Shown piece after piece: positions 8,739 to 16,461 of a DNA stretch of 52,349 nucleotides (its first letter is position 1; each line of letters starts with the position of its first letter). The notes beneath the pieces were generated by a model that was given only the letters and a program-made list of their open reading frames with translations, made no database searches and was not told the DNA's origin. Source of the stretch: Gammaproteobacteria bacterium (GTDB lineage Bacteria > Pseudomonadota > Gammaproteobacteria > Steroidobacterales > PWYM01). The translations under genes and the position numbers were made by a program. The stretch lies in assembly GCA_020832005.1 (NCBI GenBank), contig JAFIFN010000007.1, positions 1 to 52,349 on the forward strand. Reading direction: 5' to 3'.

Positions 8739-10112
8739 ATGCGCATCGACCCGAGCCGATTCATGACGATTTCCCTGCTGGCCACGATACTGGTCTCCAG
8801 CGGTGCGGCCACGGGGGTCGCACTGGCCCAGGAACAAGCCGTCCCGGAACGGGACCCCGTGCCCGCAATCACGGTGATCCGCGCCGGCACGCTGCTCGAT
8901 GTCGAGGGCGGTCGGGCGCTGCGAGACCAGGTGCTGGTCATCGAGGGCGATCGCATTATCGCGGTCGGGCCTGCGCGCTCGACGCGTATTCCCGAGGGCG
9001 CGACCGAGATCGACCTGAGCGATGCCACGGTGCTGCCAGGGCTTATGGACGGGCATGTGCACCTGACAAGCCGCCATGACCAGCACGGCTATCGCAGCCT
9101 CGGTGTCTCCATACCGCGCGCCGCACTCAGCGGGGCGGCCAATGCGGTGCGCACACTGCGTGCCGGGTTCACCACGGTGCGCAACGTCGGTGCCGGCGGT
9201 TATGCCGACGTCGCGCTGCGCGATGCGATCGATGATGGCGAGCTCATCGGCCCGCGGATGCTGGTGTCCGGGCCCTCGATCGGCATCACCGGCGGGCATT
9301 GCGACAACAATTTGCTGCCGGCCGAGTTCGGCGTCACCGCCGGTGGCGTCGCCGACGGGCCCTGGGCGGTGCGCCAGAAGGTGCGCGAGAACGCCAAGTA
9401 CGGTGCCAACCTGATCAAGTTCTGTGGCACGGGCGGTGTGCTGTCGAAGGGCACGCAGATCGGTGCACGCCAGTTCACGCTCGAGGAAATGCAGGCTATC
9501 GTGGATGAGGCGCATACGCTGGGCATGCGTGTGGCGGTGCATGCGCACGGCACTGACGGCATCAAGACGGCGATCATGGCAGGCGCGGATTCCATCGAGC
9601 ACGCCAGCCTGATCGATGACGAAGGCATCCGCCTTGCGCGCGAGCGCGGCACTTTCCTGTCGATGGATATCTACGTCAGTGACTTCATCCTCGGCAGTGG
9701 TGAGGCCATGGGCATCCTGCCGGAATCACTGGAAAAAGAGCGCATCGTCGGCACGGCGCAGCGGGAGAATTTCCGCAAGGCGCTGCAGGCCGGTGTGCGC
9801 ATGAGTTTCGGCTCCGATGCCGGCGTTTATCCGCATGGCGACAACGCCCGTCAGTTTGCGCGCATGGTGGAGTGGGGCATGACGCCGATGCAGGCGATCC
9901 AGTCGGCGACCGTCAACACCGCCGAGCTGTTTGGTCTGCGTGAGGATCTCGGTTCGCTGACCGTCGGGCGCGTGGCCGACATCATCGCGGTGTCCGGCGA
10001 CCCGCTGGCAGACATCACCGTGCTCTCGGAGGTCGGTTTCGTCATGAAAGCCGGCCGGATGTATCGCCGTGACCTGCTGGAGCCGCAGCGCAGCGCCGCC
10101 GTGGCACGCTGA
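8739..10112 (+). CDS. Exported metal-dependent amidohydrolase (Xaa-Pro / Xaa-Arg carboxypeptidase type)
   Basis: This 457-residue protein has an N-terminal signal peptide (hydrophobic residues about 9-28, cleavage near ALA-QE). It shows the amidohydrolase-superfamily ligands: GHVH (His106, His108), a Lys227 in NLIKFCGTGG that would be carboxylated, the VHAHG and SIEHAS histidines, and the FGSDAG aspartate. The sequence pattern fits the imidazolonepropionase-like subgroup that contains Sgx9260/Cc2672-type proline or arginine carboxypeptidases. A GGAG lies about 10 bases before ATG 8739. With the S9 peptidase and Oar receptor it suggests peptide use. The exact substrate is not determined. Confidence 0.88.
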   Translation: MRIDPSRFMTISLLATILVSSGAATGVALAQEQAVPERDPVPAITVIRAGTLLDVEGGRALRDQVLVIEGDRIIAVGPARSTRIPEGATEIDLSDATVLPGLMDGHVHLTSRHDQHGYRSLGVSIPRAALSGAANAVRTLRAGFTTVRNVGAGGYADVALRDAIDDGELIGPRMLVSGPSIGITGGHCDNNLLPAEFGVTAGGVADGPWAVRQKVRENAKYGANLIKFCGTGGVLSKGTQIGARQFTLEEMQAIVDEAHTLGMRVAVHAHGTDGIKTAIMAGADSIEHASLIDDEGIRLARERGTFLSMDIYVSDFILGSGEAMGILPESLEKERIVGTAQRENFRKALQAGVRMSFGSDAGVYPHGDNARQFARMVEWGMTPMQAIQSATVNTAELFGLREDLGSLTVGRVADIIAVSGDPLADITVLSEVGFVMKAGRMYRRDLLEPQRSAAVAR

Positions 10113-10121
10113 CGGTCTCGT

Positions 10122-10904
10122 CTAACCGCCGCGCAGCAGCTTGCGCCGGATCGAGCCGGATACGAGGTCGATCGCGAGCACCGCCAGCACCGTGAGCACC
10201 AGCACGGCGGCGGCCATCTCGAACTGCCGGTAACGCAGCGTGTTGAGCAGCAGGCCACCGACCCCGCCGGCACCGACCACGCCCAGCACCGCCGAGGCGC
10301 GCAGGTTGAGCTCGAAACGAAACAGCCAGTGGGCCATCAGCTCGGGCAGCACCTGCGGCAGCAGGCCCAGCCGGATGGCCACCAGTTTCGAACCCCCGGC
10401 GGCCTCCACGGCCTGCATCGCGGACAGATCGGTCGATTCCACAACCTCGGCGCCCAGCTTCGAGAGCATGCCCACCGAGTTGATGCCCAGGGCCAGCGCC
10501 CCGGCAAACGGACCCAGCCCGACGATCGGCACCAGGTAGATCGCCCAGAGAATCTCCGGCACGGCACGGATGGCCGCCGAGATGCCCTTGATCACGCGCG
10601 AGCACCACGGAAACAGCGTGCTGGCGCCCAGCACCGCCAGCGGCAGCGAGATCAGGGCGCCGATGATGGTGCCGATCCACGCCAGCTGGATGGACTCGAT
10701 GATGGCCGGCACCACGCGCGTGTGGCCGTAGTGCCAGTCGACTGGCCAAAAGAATCCCAGCACCGTGCCCAGCTGCGCGGGCAGGCGTGCCAGGCGCTCG
10801 GGCGAGGCCTCGATCGCCCACAGCGACCAGATCAGCAGCGCACCGACGATCAGCGTCGCCCAGCTGGCGTAGCCTGGCCGGAACCTGCGCACGGCCGCGC
10901 TCAT
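10122..10904 (-). CDS. phnE: Phosphonate/phosphate ABC transporter permease, second copy
   Basis: This is a 260-residue inner-membrane protein of the PhnE family. The permease coupling loop is visible as QAVEAAGGSKLVAIRLGLLPQ (EAA-like motif). Hydrophobic segments lie at about residues 14-34, 72-98, 105-135 and in the C-terminal third. ATG 10904 overlaps the stop of the upstream permease by four bases (ATGA), indicating translational coupling. Apparent longer reading frames upstream run through phnE and phnC in another frame and are not coding. It is the last gene of the phoD-phnD-phnC-phnE-phnE operon and converges on the amidohydrolase gene with a 9-base gap. Confidence 0.9.
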   Translation of the reverse strand: MSAAVRRFRPGYASWATLIVGALLIWSLWAIEASPERLARLPAQLGTVLGFFWPVDWHYGHTRVVPAIIESIQLAWIGTIIGALISLPLAVLGASTLFPWCSRVIKGISAAIRAVPEILWAIYLVPIVGLGPFAGALALGINSVGMLSKLGAEVVESTDLSAMQAVEAAGGSKLVAIRLGLLPQVLPELMAHWLFRFELNLRASAVLGVVGAGGVGGLLLNTLRYRQFEMAAAVLVLTVLAVLAIDLVSGSIRRKLLRGG

Positions 10905-11680
10905 GCCAGCCGCCTGCGCACCGAGGCGCTGACCTGCTCGATCAGCAGCACCACGACCAGCACGCTGAGGATGATCATCGTGACGCGCTCGTATTCGAAG
11001 TTCGCGCGCTGGGTCTCCAGAATCATGCCGATGCCGCCGGCGCCCACCAGGCCCAGCACCATCGAGCCGCGCACATTGAGTTCGAACGAATACATGACGT
11101 AGGCGGCGTACTGTGGCCAGACCTGCGGCAGCGCGCCCAAGCCCACCATCTGCAGCCAGCTGCCGCCGCAGGCGCGCACCGCCTCGGGCAGGTGCATGTC
11201 GATGGCTTCCACCGACTCGGAGAACAGCTTGCTGATGACCGCCACACTGAACACCGACAGCGCCAGTGCGCCGGCCAGCGGACCGAAGCCCACGGCGGTG
11301 GCGAACAGCATCGCCCAGAACAGATCCGGCAGCGTGCGCAGGATGTTCATGAAGTTGCGATCGATGATCCAGGTCAGCCAGTTCGGGCTGACCGGGCGTG
11401 CCGCCAGCACCGCGACGGGGATGGCGATGATGGCGCCGACCACGGTGCCGATCAGCGCGATGTGCAGGGTTTCCAGGAACGGGCCGATCAGGCGCGGCAG
11501 GAAGGCGAAATCCGGTGGCCAGGATTCGCGCAGCAGGCGGCTGCCGCCGGCGGCATTGCACACCAGTTCGCTCACCGAGAAACCGATGCCATGCGCCGAC
11601 CACAGCGTCATCGTCGCCAGCACGGCGATGACGCCCAGCGTCAGCCCCAGCTGGCGTGGCGGCGGGGCGGGGCGACTCAA
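10901..11680 (-). CDS. phnE: Phosphonate/phosphate ABC transporter permease, first copy
   Basis: This 259-residue PhnE-family permease carries the coupling motif EAVRACGGSWLQMVGLGALPQ and several transmembrane stretches, including ETLHIALIGTVVGAIIAIPVAVLAA. The start is a TTG at 11680 that overlaps the phnC stop by four bases (TTGA); this is unusual but is the only start giving a tight operon fit and a complete N-terminus. It presumably pairs with the next permease to form a heterodimeric channel for phosphonate, phosphite or phosphate taken up with PhnD and PhnC. Confidence 0.9.
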   Translation of the reverse strand: MSRPAPPPRQLGLTLGVIAVLATMTLWSAHGIGFSVSELVCNAAGGSRLLRESWPPDFAFLPRLIGPFLETLHIALIGTVVGAIIAIPVAVLAARPVSPNWLTWIIDRNFMNILRTLPDLFWAMLFATAVGFGPLAGALALSVFSVAVISKLFSESVEAIDMHLPEAVRACGGSWLQMVGLGALPQVWPQYAAYVMYSFELNVRGSMVLGLVGAGGIGMILETQRANFEYERVTMIILSVLVVVLLIEQVSASVRRRLA

Positions 11681-12480
11681 GCGGCCGGCTCCTGCAGGAA
11701 ATCGTCCTCGCCGGGACGCCGGCCGTAGATACGCCGGAAGTCCTCGTCGGTGACCTCGCTGCCCGAGCCGTCATAGACCACTTTGCCCTGCTGCAGGCCG
11801 ATGATGCGCTGGCCATAGCGTCGCGCCAGATCGAGAAAGTGCAGGTTGACGATGGTGGTGATGCCAAGTTCGCGGTTGATGCGCAGCAGGTCCTCCATCA
11901 CCTGGTGAGAGGTGACCGGGTCGAGGGAGGCGACCGGCTCATCGGCCAGGATCACCTCGGGCGCCTGGGCCAGTGCGCGGGCGATGCCCACGCGCTGCTG
12001 CTGGCCCCCGGAAAGCTGGCCGGCGCGCACGTAGGCCTTGTCGACGATGCCCACGCGCTCGAGTGCGGACATCGCCAGTTCCACCTCCGCGCGCGGCCAC
12101 AGGTTAAGGACGCTGCGCCAGGTCGGCACATACGCCACGCGTCCGATCAGCACGTTGCTGAGCACCGAGAGCCTGCGCACCAGCCGGAAGTCCTGGAACA
12201 CCATGCCGATGCGTGCACGCAGGCGACGAAGCTCGCGGCCCTGCCTGCGGGGCACGGCCACGCCGGCGACCTCGATCTCCCCGGCAGTCAACGGCGTGAG
12301 CCCGTTGATCGAGCGCAGCAGCGTTGACTTGCCGGCGCCCGATGAACCGACAATGACGACGAACTCGCCGCGCTGAATGGTCAGGTCGATCCCCTCGAGT
12401 CCAACCACGCCATTGGGATAGGTCACGCCCGCGCCGCGAAAGCGGATCATGGCCTCGCTGGTGCCTGGCTTGTCAGTCAT
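11677..12480 (-). CDS. phnC: Phosphonate/phosphate ABC transporter ATP-binding protein
   Basis: This 267-residue ATPase has Walker [10 protein letters not shown] (residues 45-53), the Q-loop in MVFQDFRLV, the signature [15 protein letters not shown], Walker [13 protein letters not shown] and a switch His in NLHFLDLA. PhnC-type features include [19 protein letters not shown] 12480 is preferred over an in-frame ATG at 12492 because GGAGA sits eight bases before it. It follows phnD by 44 bases and overlaps phnE. It energises import through the two PhnE permeases. Confidence 0.93.
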   Translation of the reverse strand: MTDKPGTSEAMIRFRGAGVTYPNGVVGLEGIDLTIQRGEFVVIVGSSGAGKSTLLRSINGLTPLTAGEIEVAGVAVPRRQGRELRRLRARIGMVFQDFRLVRRLSVLSNVLIGRVAYVPTWRSVLNLWPRAEVELAMSALERVGIVDKAYVRAGQLSGGQQQRVGIARALAQAPEVILADEPVASLDPVTSHQVMEDLLRINRELGITTIVNLHFLDLARRYGQRIIGLQQGKVVYDGSGSEVTDEDFRRIYGRRPGEDDFLQEPAA

Positions 12481-12524
12481 GGTGTTCTCCATCGCGTATC
12501 GGTCAGGCAAGCGCGCAGGCAGGC

Positions 12525-13454
12525 TCAGCGGCGCAGCAGATCGTAGGCCGCAGCGACGGGATCGAAGACGCCGGGGCTTGCGGGCACGAAATTGTCGATC
12601 TCGTAGAGCACCCACAGGACGCGTTCTTCGCGCGGCAGGGCCTGCTGATCCTCAGCCAGTGCGACGAACGCCTCGGCGATGGCGGCCTTCAGGTCCGCCG
12701 GCAGATTCCCGCGCAGCAGCACGCCGTCGTTGGGGATGCGCGGAGAATGGGCGAATACGATGACCCGCTCGCCGACGTCCGGATACTGCGGACGTACCAT
12801 GCCGCGCGCATCGTCGTAGGACACCGAGATGCTGACATCGCCACCGTAGGCGGCCAGCACCGCCGCATCATGCGCGCCGACGAACAGGCGGCGCAGGTCG
12901 CGTTCCGGATCCATGCCCGCCTCGATGAGCTGCAGCGAGGGAAACAGGAACCCCGAGGTGCTGTTCGGATCGGTGAAGGCCACCGAGCGGCCCCGTATGC
13001 TCTCCAGCGAGCCGTTGCAGCTGAGCATGCCGCGCGCATCGGCGACCGGTTCATCCGGGCACAGCGAGCGATCCGAGGTCATCCACTGCGAGCGGTAGCC
13101 GGTCTCGCCATTGCGTACCGAGATCAGCACCGGTTCCAGGCCGTAGCGGCGCATGCCGAGCATGGACGCAAACGGGGGCAGCATGCCGATGTCGGCGCGA
13201 CCGCTGCCCATGGCCTCGACCACGCCGGTGTAATCCTGCGGCACGAAGGCACGCACGGGGATGCCCAGGCGGGCCTGCAGGTAGTCCGACAACGGCTGCA
13301 GATTGTCGACCATGGCTTCGGCCTCGTTGGCCGGCACCAGGCCGAGCACGAGCTGGCGCGGCCAGCCGCGCTCATCGACGGCATCACCGGCACAACAGCT
13401 GCCCAGCAGCGTGGCAAGCAGTGACAGCGCCAGGATTCGTGCAAATGTTGTCAC
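12525..13454 (-). CDS. phnD: Phosphate/phosphite/phosphonate-binding lipoprotein (PhnD family)
   Basis: This 309-residue protein has a short hydrophobic leader and a lipobox (LLGSC, Cys20), so it is probably a lipid-anchored periplasmic receptor. PhnD-family stretches include LVLGLVPANEAEAM, GSGRADIGMLPPFA and VAFTDPNSTSGFLFP (the family's ligand-contact Ser/Thr region). The GTG start at 13454 overlaps the phoD stop by four bases (GTGA). Its position after a phosphodiesterase gene suggests it collects phosphorus compounds released or left by that enzyme. Whether phosphate, phosphite or a phosphonate is preferred cannot be read. Confidence 0.92.
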   Translation of the reverse strand: MTTFARILALSLLATLLGSCCAGDAVDERGWPRQLVLGLVPANEAEAMVDNLQPLSDYLQARLGIPVRAFVPQDYTGVVEAMGSGRADIGMLPPFASMLGMRRYGLEPVLISVRNGETGYRSQWMTSDRSLCPDEPVADARGMLSCNGSLESIRGRSVAFTDPNSTSGFLFPSLQLIEAGMDPERDLRRLFVGAHDAAVLAAYGGDVSISVSYDDARGMVRPQYPDVGERVIVFAHSPRIPNDGVLLRGNLPADLKAAIAEAFVALAEDQQALPREERVLWVLYEIDNFVPASPGVFDPVAAAYDLLRR

Positions 13455-14596
13455 GCCGCGAGTTCCTTGATGGCCACCGACACGCCACGCACGCGCCGGC
13501 CGTCTTCGACGGCATGCAGGCCGAGGTGCACGATGCGGTGATCCCAGTCGATCGTCACCATGCCGAAGTTGTCCTCCTCGAACATCGGGCCCAGGCGCTG
13601 CGCATCGTCTTCGTTCTGCCGCGCACGAAAGCTCGCGTTAAGCGAACTCGAGGTCAGCTCATACAAAGGGTAGGGCACGTCCTGATCGCGACGATACACT
13701 GCGCCGCGGTGACGATCACCGGAGATGAGTACGACGCCGCGCGCATCGGTGTCTGCGATCAGCTGGACCAGTCGCGCTTTTTCGTGCGGAAAATTGCCCC
13801 ATCGCTCCCAGCCATGGTTGCGCGCCAGCACCTGGATCGACGAGGCGATGATGCGCACATCGGCAGGCTGGCGCAGCGCCTGCTCCAGCCAGGCCCATTG
13901 TTCGGCGCCGAGCATGGTCTTGCCGGGGTCCGGATCCGGCAGGTAGCGTTGCCGGCCCGGCGCCATCGGCGTATCGGTGCGCTTGAGCGGCGAGCGAAAC
14001 CAACGGGTATCGAGCAGGATCAGCTGAACGCGCTGTCCCTCGGGTCCGACCGTAACCGACTGGTAGACGCCGCCGCGCGCACGCATCGCATGGTCGTCGC
14101 CAACACCGAAGAAATCCATGAACTCGGCCTTGGCTTCATGCTTGATCGGGTTCTCCGCACCACTGTCGCCGACACCGTAGTCGTGATCGTCCCAGGTGGC
14201 CAGCATCGGCACGCGCGAACGCAGCGCCTGGTAACCGGTTTGCGCTGCCAGGTCGGCGTAGGCGTCGCGCATGGCAGTGACGTTGGGCTCGGCGAGGACC
14301 TGGCCATCGCGCACCGTGGCGTAAACATTGTCGCCGATCATCATGAACAGTTCGGGCGACTGACCGAGGATCGGATACCAGAATGATTGCGGGCGCTGCT
14401 CATCAGCGCAGGAACCGAAGGCGATCCGACGCAACGGCACCTGTTGCGCGAGCACCGGCCGGGGACTGCCGGCGGCTCTGAGCGGCACCGCGGCGCCCAG
14501 GCCGATGGCCGCCAGCGCCGCGACGGCGCGCCGCCGGCCCGGCGCCTGCGGGTCCGGCGCTTCGGGCAAGGGCGTTGAGATGCGCTTTGTGGCCAA
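13451..14596 (-). CDS. phoD: PhoD-family alkaline phosphatase/phosphodiesterase
   Basis: This 381-residue protein has a Tat-like leader (Arg21-23 then a hydrophobic stretch), and its fold carries the metallophosphoesterase motifs GSCAD (Cys63, Asp65), IGDN (89-90), WDDHDYG (136-141) and SGDRHRG near residue 290. PhoD enzymes are exported, use Ca/Fe and release phosphate from mono- and diesters. The start is TTG 14596; no ATG or GTG lies between it and the conserved core, and only a weak ribosome site precedes it. It is the first gene of a tightly overlapping operon with phnDCEE, so ester hydrolysis and import appear linked. Confidence 0.88.
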   Translation of the reverse strand: MATKRISTPLPEAPDPQAPGRRRAVAALAAIGLGAAVPLRAAGSPRPVLAQQVPLRRIAFGSCADEQRPQSFWYPILGQSPELFMMIGDNVYATVRDGQVLAEPNVTAMRDAYADLAAQTGYQALRSRVPMLATWDDHDYGVGDSGAENPIKHEAKAEFMDFFGVGDDHAMRARGGVYQSVTVGPEGQRVQLILLDTRWFRSPLKRTDTPMAPGRQRYLPDPDPGKTMLGAEQWAWLEQALRQPADVRIIASSIQVLARNHGWERWGNFPHEKARLVQLIADTDARGVVLISGDRHRGAVYRRDQDVPYPLYELTSSSLNASFRARQNEDDAQRLGPMFEEDNFGMVTIDWDHRIVHLGLHAVEDGRRVRGVSVAIKELAA

Positions 14597-14646
14597 GTTG
14601 CAGACTCGCCGAAAGTACGAAAACGCCTGAACACTAACCTGACTGC

Positions 14647-14664
14647 GTTACGGGCATGCGACAG
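14647..14664 (-). promoter_or_regulatory. Putative Pho box upstream of phoD-phnDCEE
   Basis: Read on the minus strand this is CTGTCGCATGCCCGTAAC. It matches the E. coli Pho-box layout of two 7-base half sites with a 4-base spacer: the first half matches CTGTCAC at 6 of 7 positions and the second at 5 of 7. It lies 51 bases upstream of the phoD start. PhoB control is plausible from gene content but is inference. Confidence 0.35.
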
Positions 14665-14679
14665 GATACGCGTTGCAGG

Positions 14680-14724
14680 TCTGCGAAACCGTCATTGCGG
14701 CCGGGTCACACCGTGTCTGCGAAA
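14680..14724. repeat. Direct repeat TCTGCGAAA between phoD and the M48 gene
   Basis: TCTGCGAAA occurs at 14680-14688 and again at 14716-14724, 36 bases apart, in the divergent intergenic region. A related CGAAAACGC occurs at 14619-14627 and 14720-14728. No known operator was recognised. These could be regulator sites for either gene or chance. Confidence 0.25.
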
Positions 14725-14797
14725 ACGCATCTGCCGGGTTACTATCTTAGGTTCACGCGTCTGCGTGATTGCTTAATTCATCCCCTCGAGAGAGCTG

Positions 14798-16354
14798 ATG
14801 CCCATTGTGTCTGCGACGCCACTGATCCGCGCCCTTGCCGCCGTGCTGCTGCTGTCGGGCCTGACGGCCTGCGCCGTCAACCCGGTCACCGGGCAGCGCC
14901 AGCTGGCGCTGATCACCACCGCTGATGAAATCCAGATCGGCGAACAGTACTACGCGCCCAGCCTGCAGATGCAGGGCGGCGAGTATCGCCTCGATCCGGA
15001 ACTGACCGCCTACGTCAACGACATCGGCCAGCGCCTGGCCGAGGTCTCCGACCGCGAGCTGCCATACGAGTTTGCGGTCCTCAACTCCAGCGTGCCCAAT
15101 GCCTGGGCGCTGCCGGGCGGCAAGATAGCGATCAACCGCGGCTTGCTGCTGGAGATGCGCTCGGAGGCCGAGCTGGCGGCCGTGATGGGCCATGAGATCG
15201 TGCATGCGGCGGCCCGTCACGGCGCGCAGGCACAGCAGCGCGGCATGCTGCTGCAGGGGGTATTGCTCGCCGGCGCGATTGCGGCCGGCGATTCCGGGTT
15301 CGGCGGCCTGGCCGTGGGCGGGATGTCGGTGGCCGCACAGATGGTCAATCAGCGCTACGGGCGCAGTGCCGAGCTCGAAGCAGACCGCTTCGGCATGATT
15401 TACATGTCGCGCGCCGGCTGGGATCCGCAGGGCGCAGTTGAACTGCAGGAGACTTTCGTTCGCCTTTCGGAAGGGCGCGACCAGAACTGGCTGTCCGGTC
15501 TGTTCTCCAGCCACCCCCCGTCGCGTGACCGCGTGCGTGCCAACCAGGCCACGGCCGCGGAGTTGCCGCCGGGCGGCGAGCATGGCCGCGAGCGCTACGA
15601 GCAGCGCACCGCCAGGCTGCGTGCGCAAAAGCCCGGCCACGACGCAATAGATGCCGGGCGCAAGGCGCTGGCGGAACGCGAGTTCGACACCGCGCTGGCA
15701 CAGGCCGAGCAGGCCATCGCGCTGCTGCCCGAGGAGGCGCATGGCCATGCACTGCGCGGTGATATCGCCAGGCTGCAGTTGCGGCCCGCCGATGCGCTCG
15801 GCGATTACAGCCGTGCCATCGAACTTGATCCGACATTCTTCTATTTCACGCTGCAGCGTGGACTGGCGCGTATCGAGGTCGGCGACTGGGCAGGCGCAGG
15901 CGAGGATCTTGCCAGCAGTGTCGAGCGTCTGCCCACGGTGCCGGCCTTCCACGGCCTGGGACGCGTCGCCGAACAGCGCGGTGATCTCGAGGAGGCCAAG
16001 TCGCATTACCGGCGCGCCGCCGGCGCCGCATCGCCGGAAGGCCAGGCAGCGCTGCGCGCGTTGCTGCGCCTGGATCTGCCCGACAACCCCGGCGAATACC
16101 TCGAACTGCGCCACGGCATCGACGGCCAGGGGCAGCTGGTGCTCGAGATCTCCAATCCGCAACCGGTCGCGGTGACCGGACTGGTGGTGCAGCTGCGCTA
16201 TCGGGATGCGGCCGGACGGGTGCGCGATCGTGAGCAGCGCGTGGATGGCACGCTGGCGGCGACCTCGCGGATGCGTGTGGGCACCGGGCTGGGCGGTTTT
16301 ACCGATGCCGCACAGGCGCAGGCGCAGCTGGTCGCGGCGCGGCTGGCCGAGTAG
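14798..16354 (+). CDS. M48-family zinc metalloprotease lipoprotein with TPR region
   Basis: This 518-residue protein has a lipobox LTAC (Cys25) after a hydrophobic leader, so it is probably anchored in the periplasm. The M48 domain contains HEIVH (132-136) and the downstream ELEAD glutamate (about 194). Residues about 285-420 form TPR-like helical repeats (AEREFDTALAQAEQAIAL, LQLRPADALGDYSRAIEL). The C-terminal hundred residues form a further beta-rich segment. The layout resembles BepA/LoiP-type proteases involved in outer-membrane quality control. GAGAG precedes ATG 14798. It is divergent from phoD and independent of the phosphorus operon. Confidence 0.9.
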   Translation: MPIVSATPLIRALAAVLLLSGLTACAVNPVTGQRQLALITTADEIQIGEQYYAPSLQMQGGEYRLDPELTAYVNDIGQRLAEVSDRELPYEFAVLNSSVPNAWALPGGKIAINRGLLLEMRSEAELAAVMGHEIVHAAARHGAQAQQRGMLLQGVLLAGAIAAGDSGFGGLAVGGMSVAAQMVNQRYGRSAELEADRFGMIYMSRAGWDPQGAVELQETFVRLSEGRDQNWLSGLFSSHPPSRDRVRANQATAAELPPGGEHGRERYEQRTARLRAQKPGHDAIDAGRKALAEREFDTALAQAEQAIALLPEEAHGHALRGDIARLQLRPADALGDYSRAIELDPTFFYFTLQRGLARIEVGDWAGAGEDLASSVERLPTVPAFHGLGRVAEQRGDLEEAKSHYRRAAGAASPEGQAALRALLRLDLPDNPGEYLELRHGIDGQGQLVLEISNPQPVAVTGLVVQLRYRDAAGRVRDREQRVDGTLAATSRMRVGTGLGGFTDAAQAQAQLVAARLAE

Positions 16355-16431
16355 GTGGACGGGCACCGCGACGCAAGCTGCCCGCAATCCATGATTCTTG
16401 CTGGCCCGAGTCCGCGCATTCGACATTTCGT

Positions 16432-16455
16432 TGTCATCTGGCGTCGCGATACTCT
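16432..16455 (+). promoter_or_regulatory. TGTCATCTG motif and -10-like box before the exported EEP gene
   Basis: TGTCATCTGGCGT (16432-16444) is followed by a -10-like TACTCT (16450-16455) only seven bases before ATG 16462. An almost identical 13-mer lies before the PhoX-like gene. No ribosome site is seen, so a very short leader or leaderless mRNA is possible. The functional role is inference. Confidence 0.3.
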
Positions 16456-16461
16456 GTGCCC

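Noticed and set aside
10122-11867. Apparent 581-codon frame that would extend the second phnE upstream
   Set aside because: Only the last 260 codons are PhnE-like. The remainder is the first phnE and phnC read in the wrong frame; ATG 10904 with an ATGA overlap is the real start.
14753-16426. Long antisense open frame opposite the M48 protease gene
   Set aside because: The opposite strand has the HEIVH motif, lipobox and TPRs, and this frame shows none of the features of a real protein.
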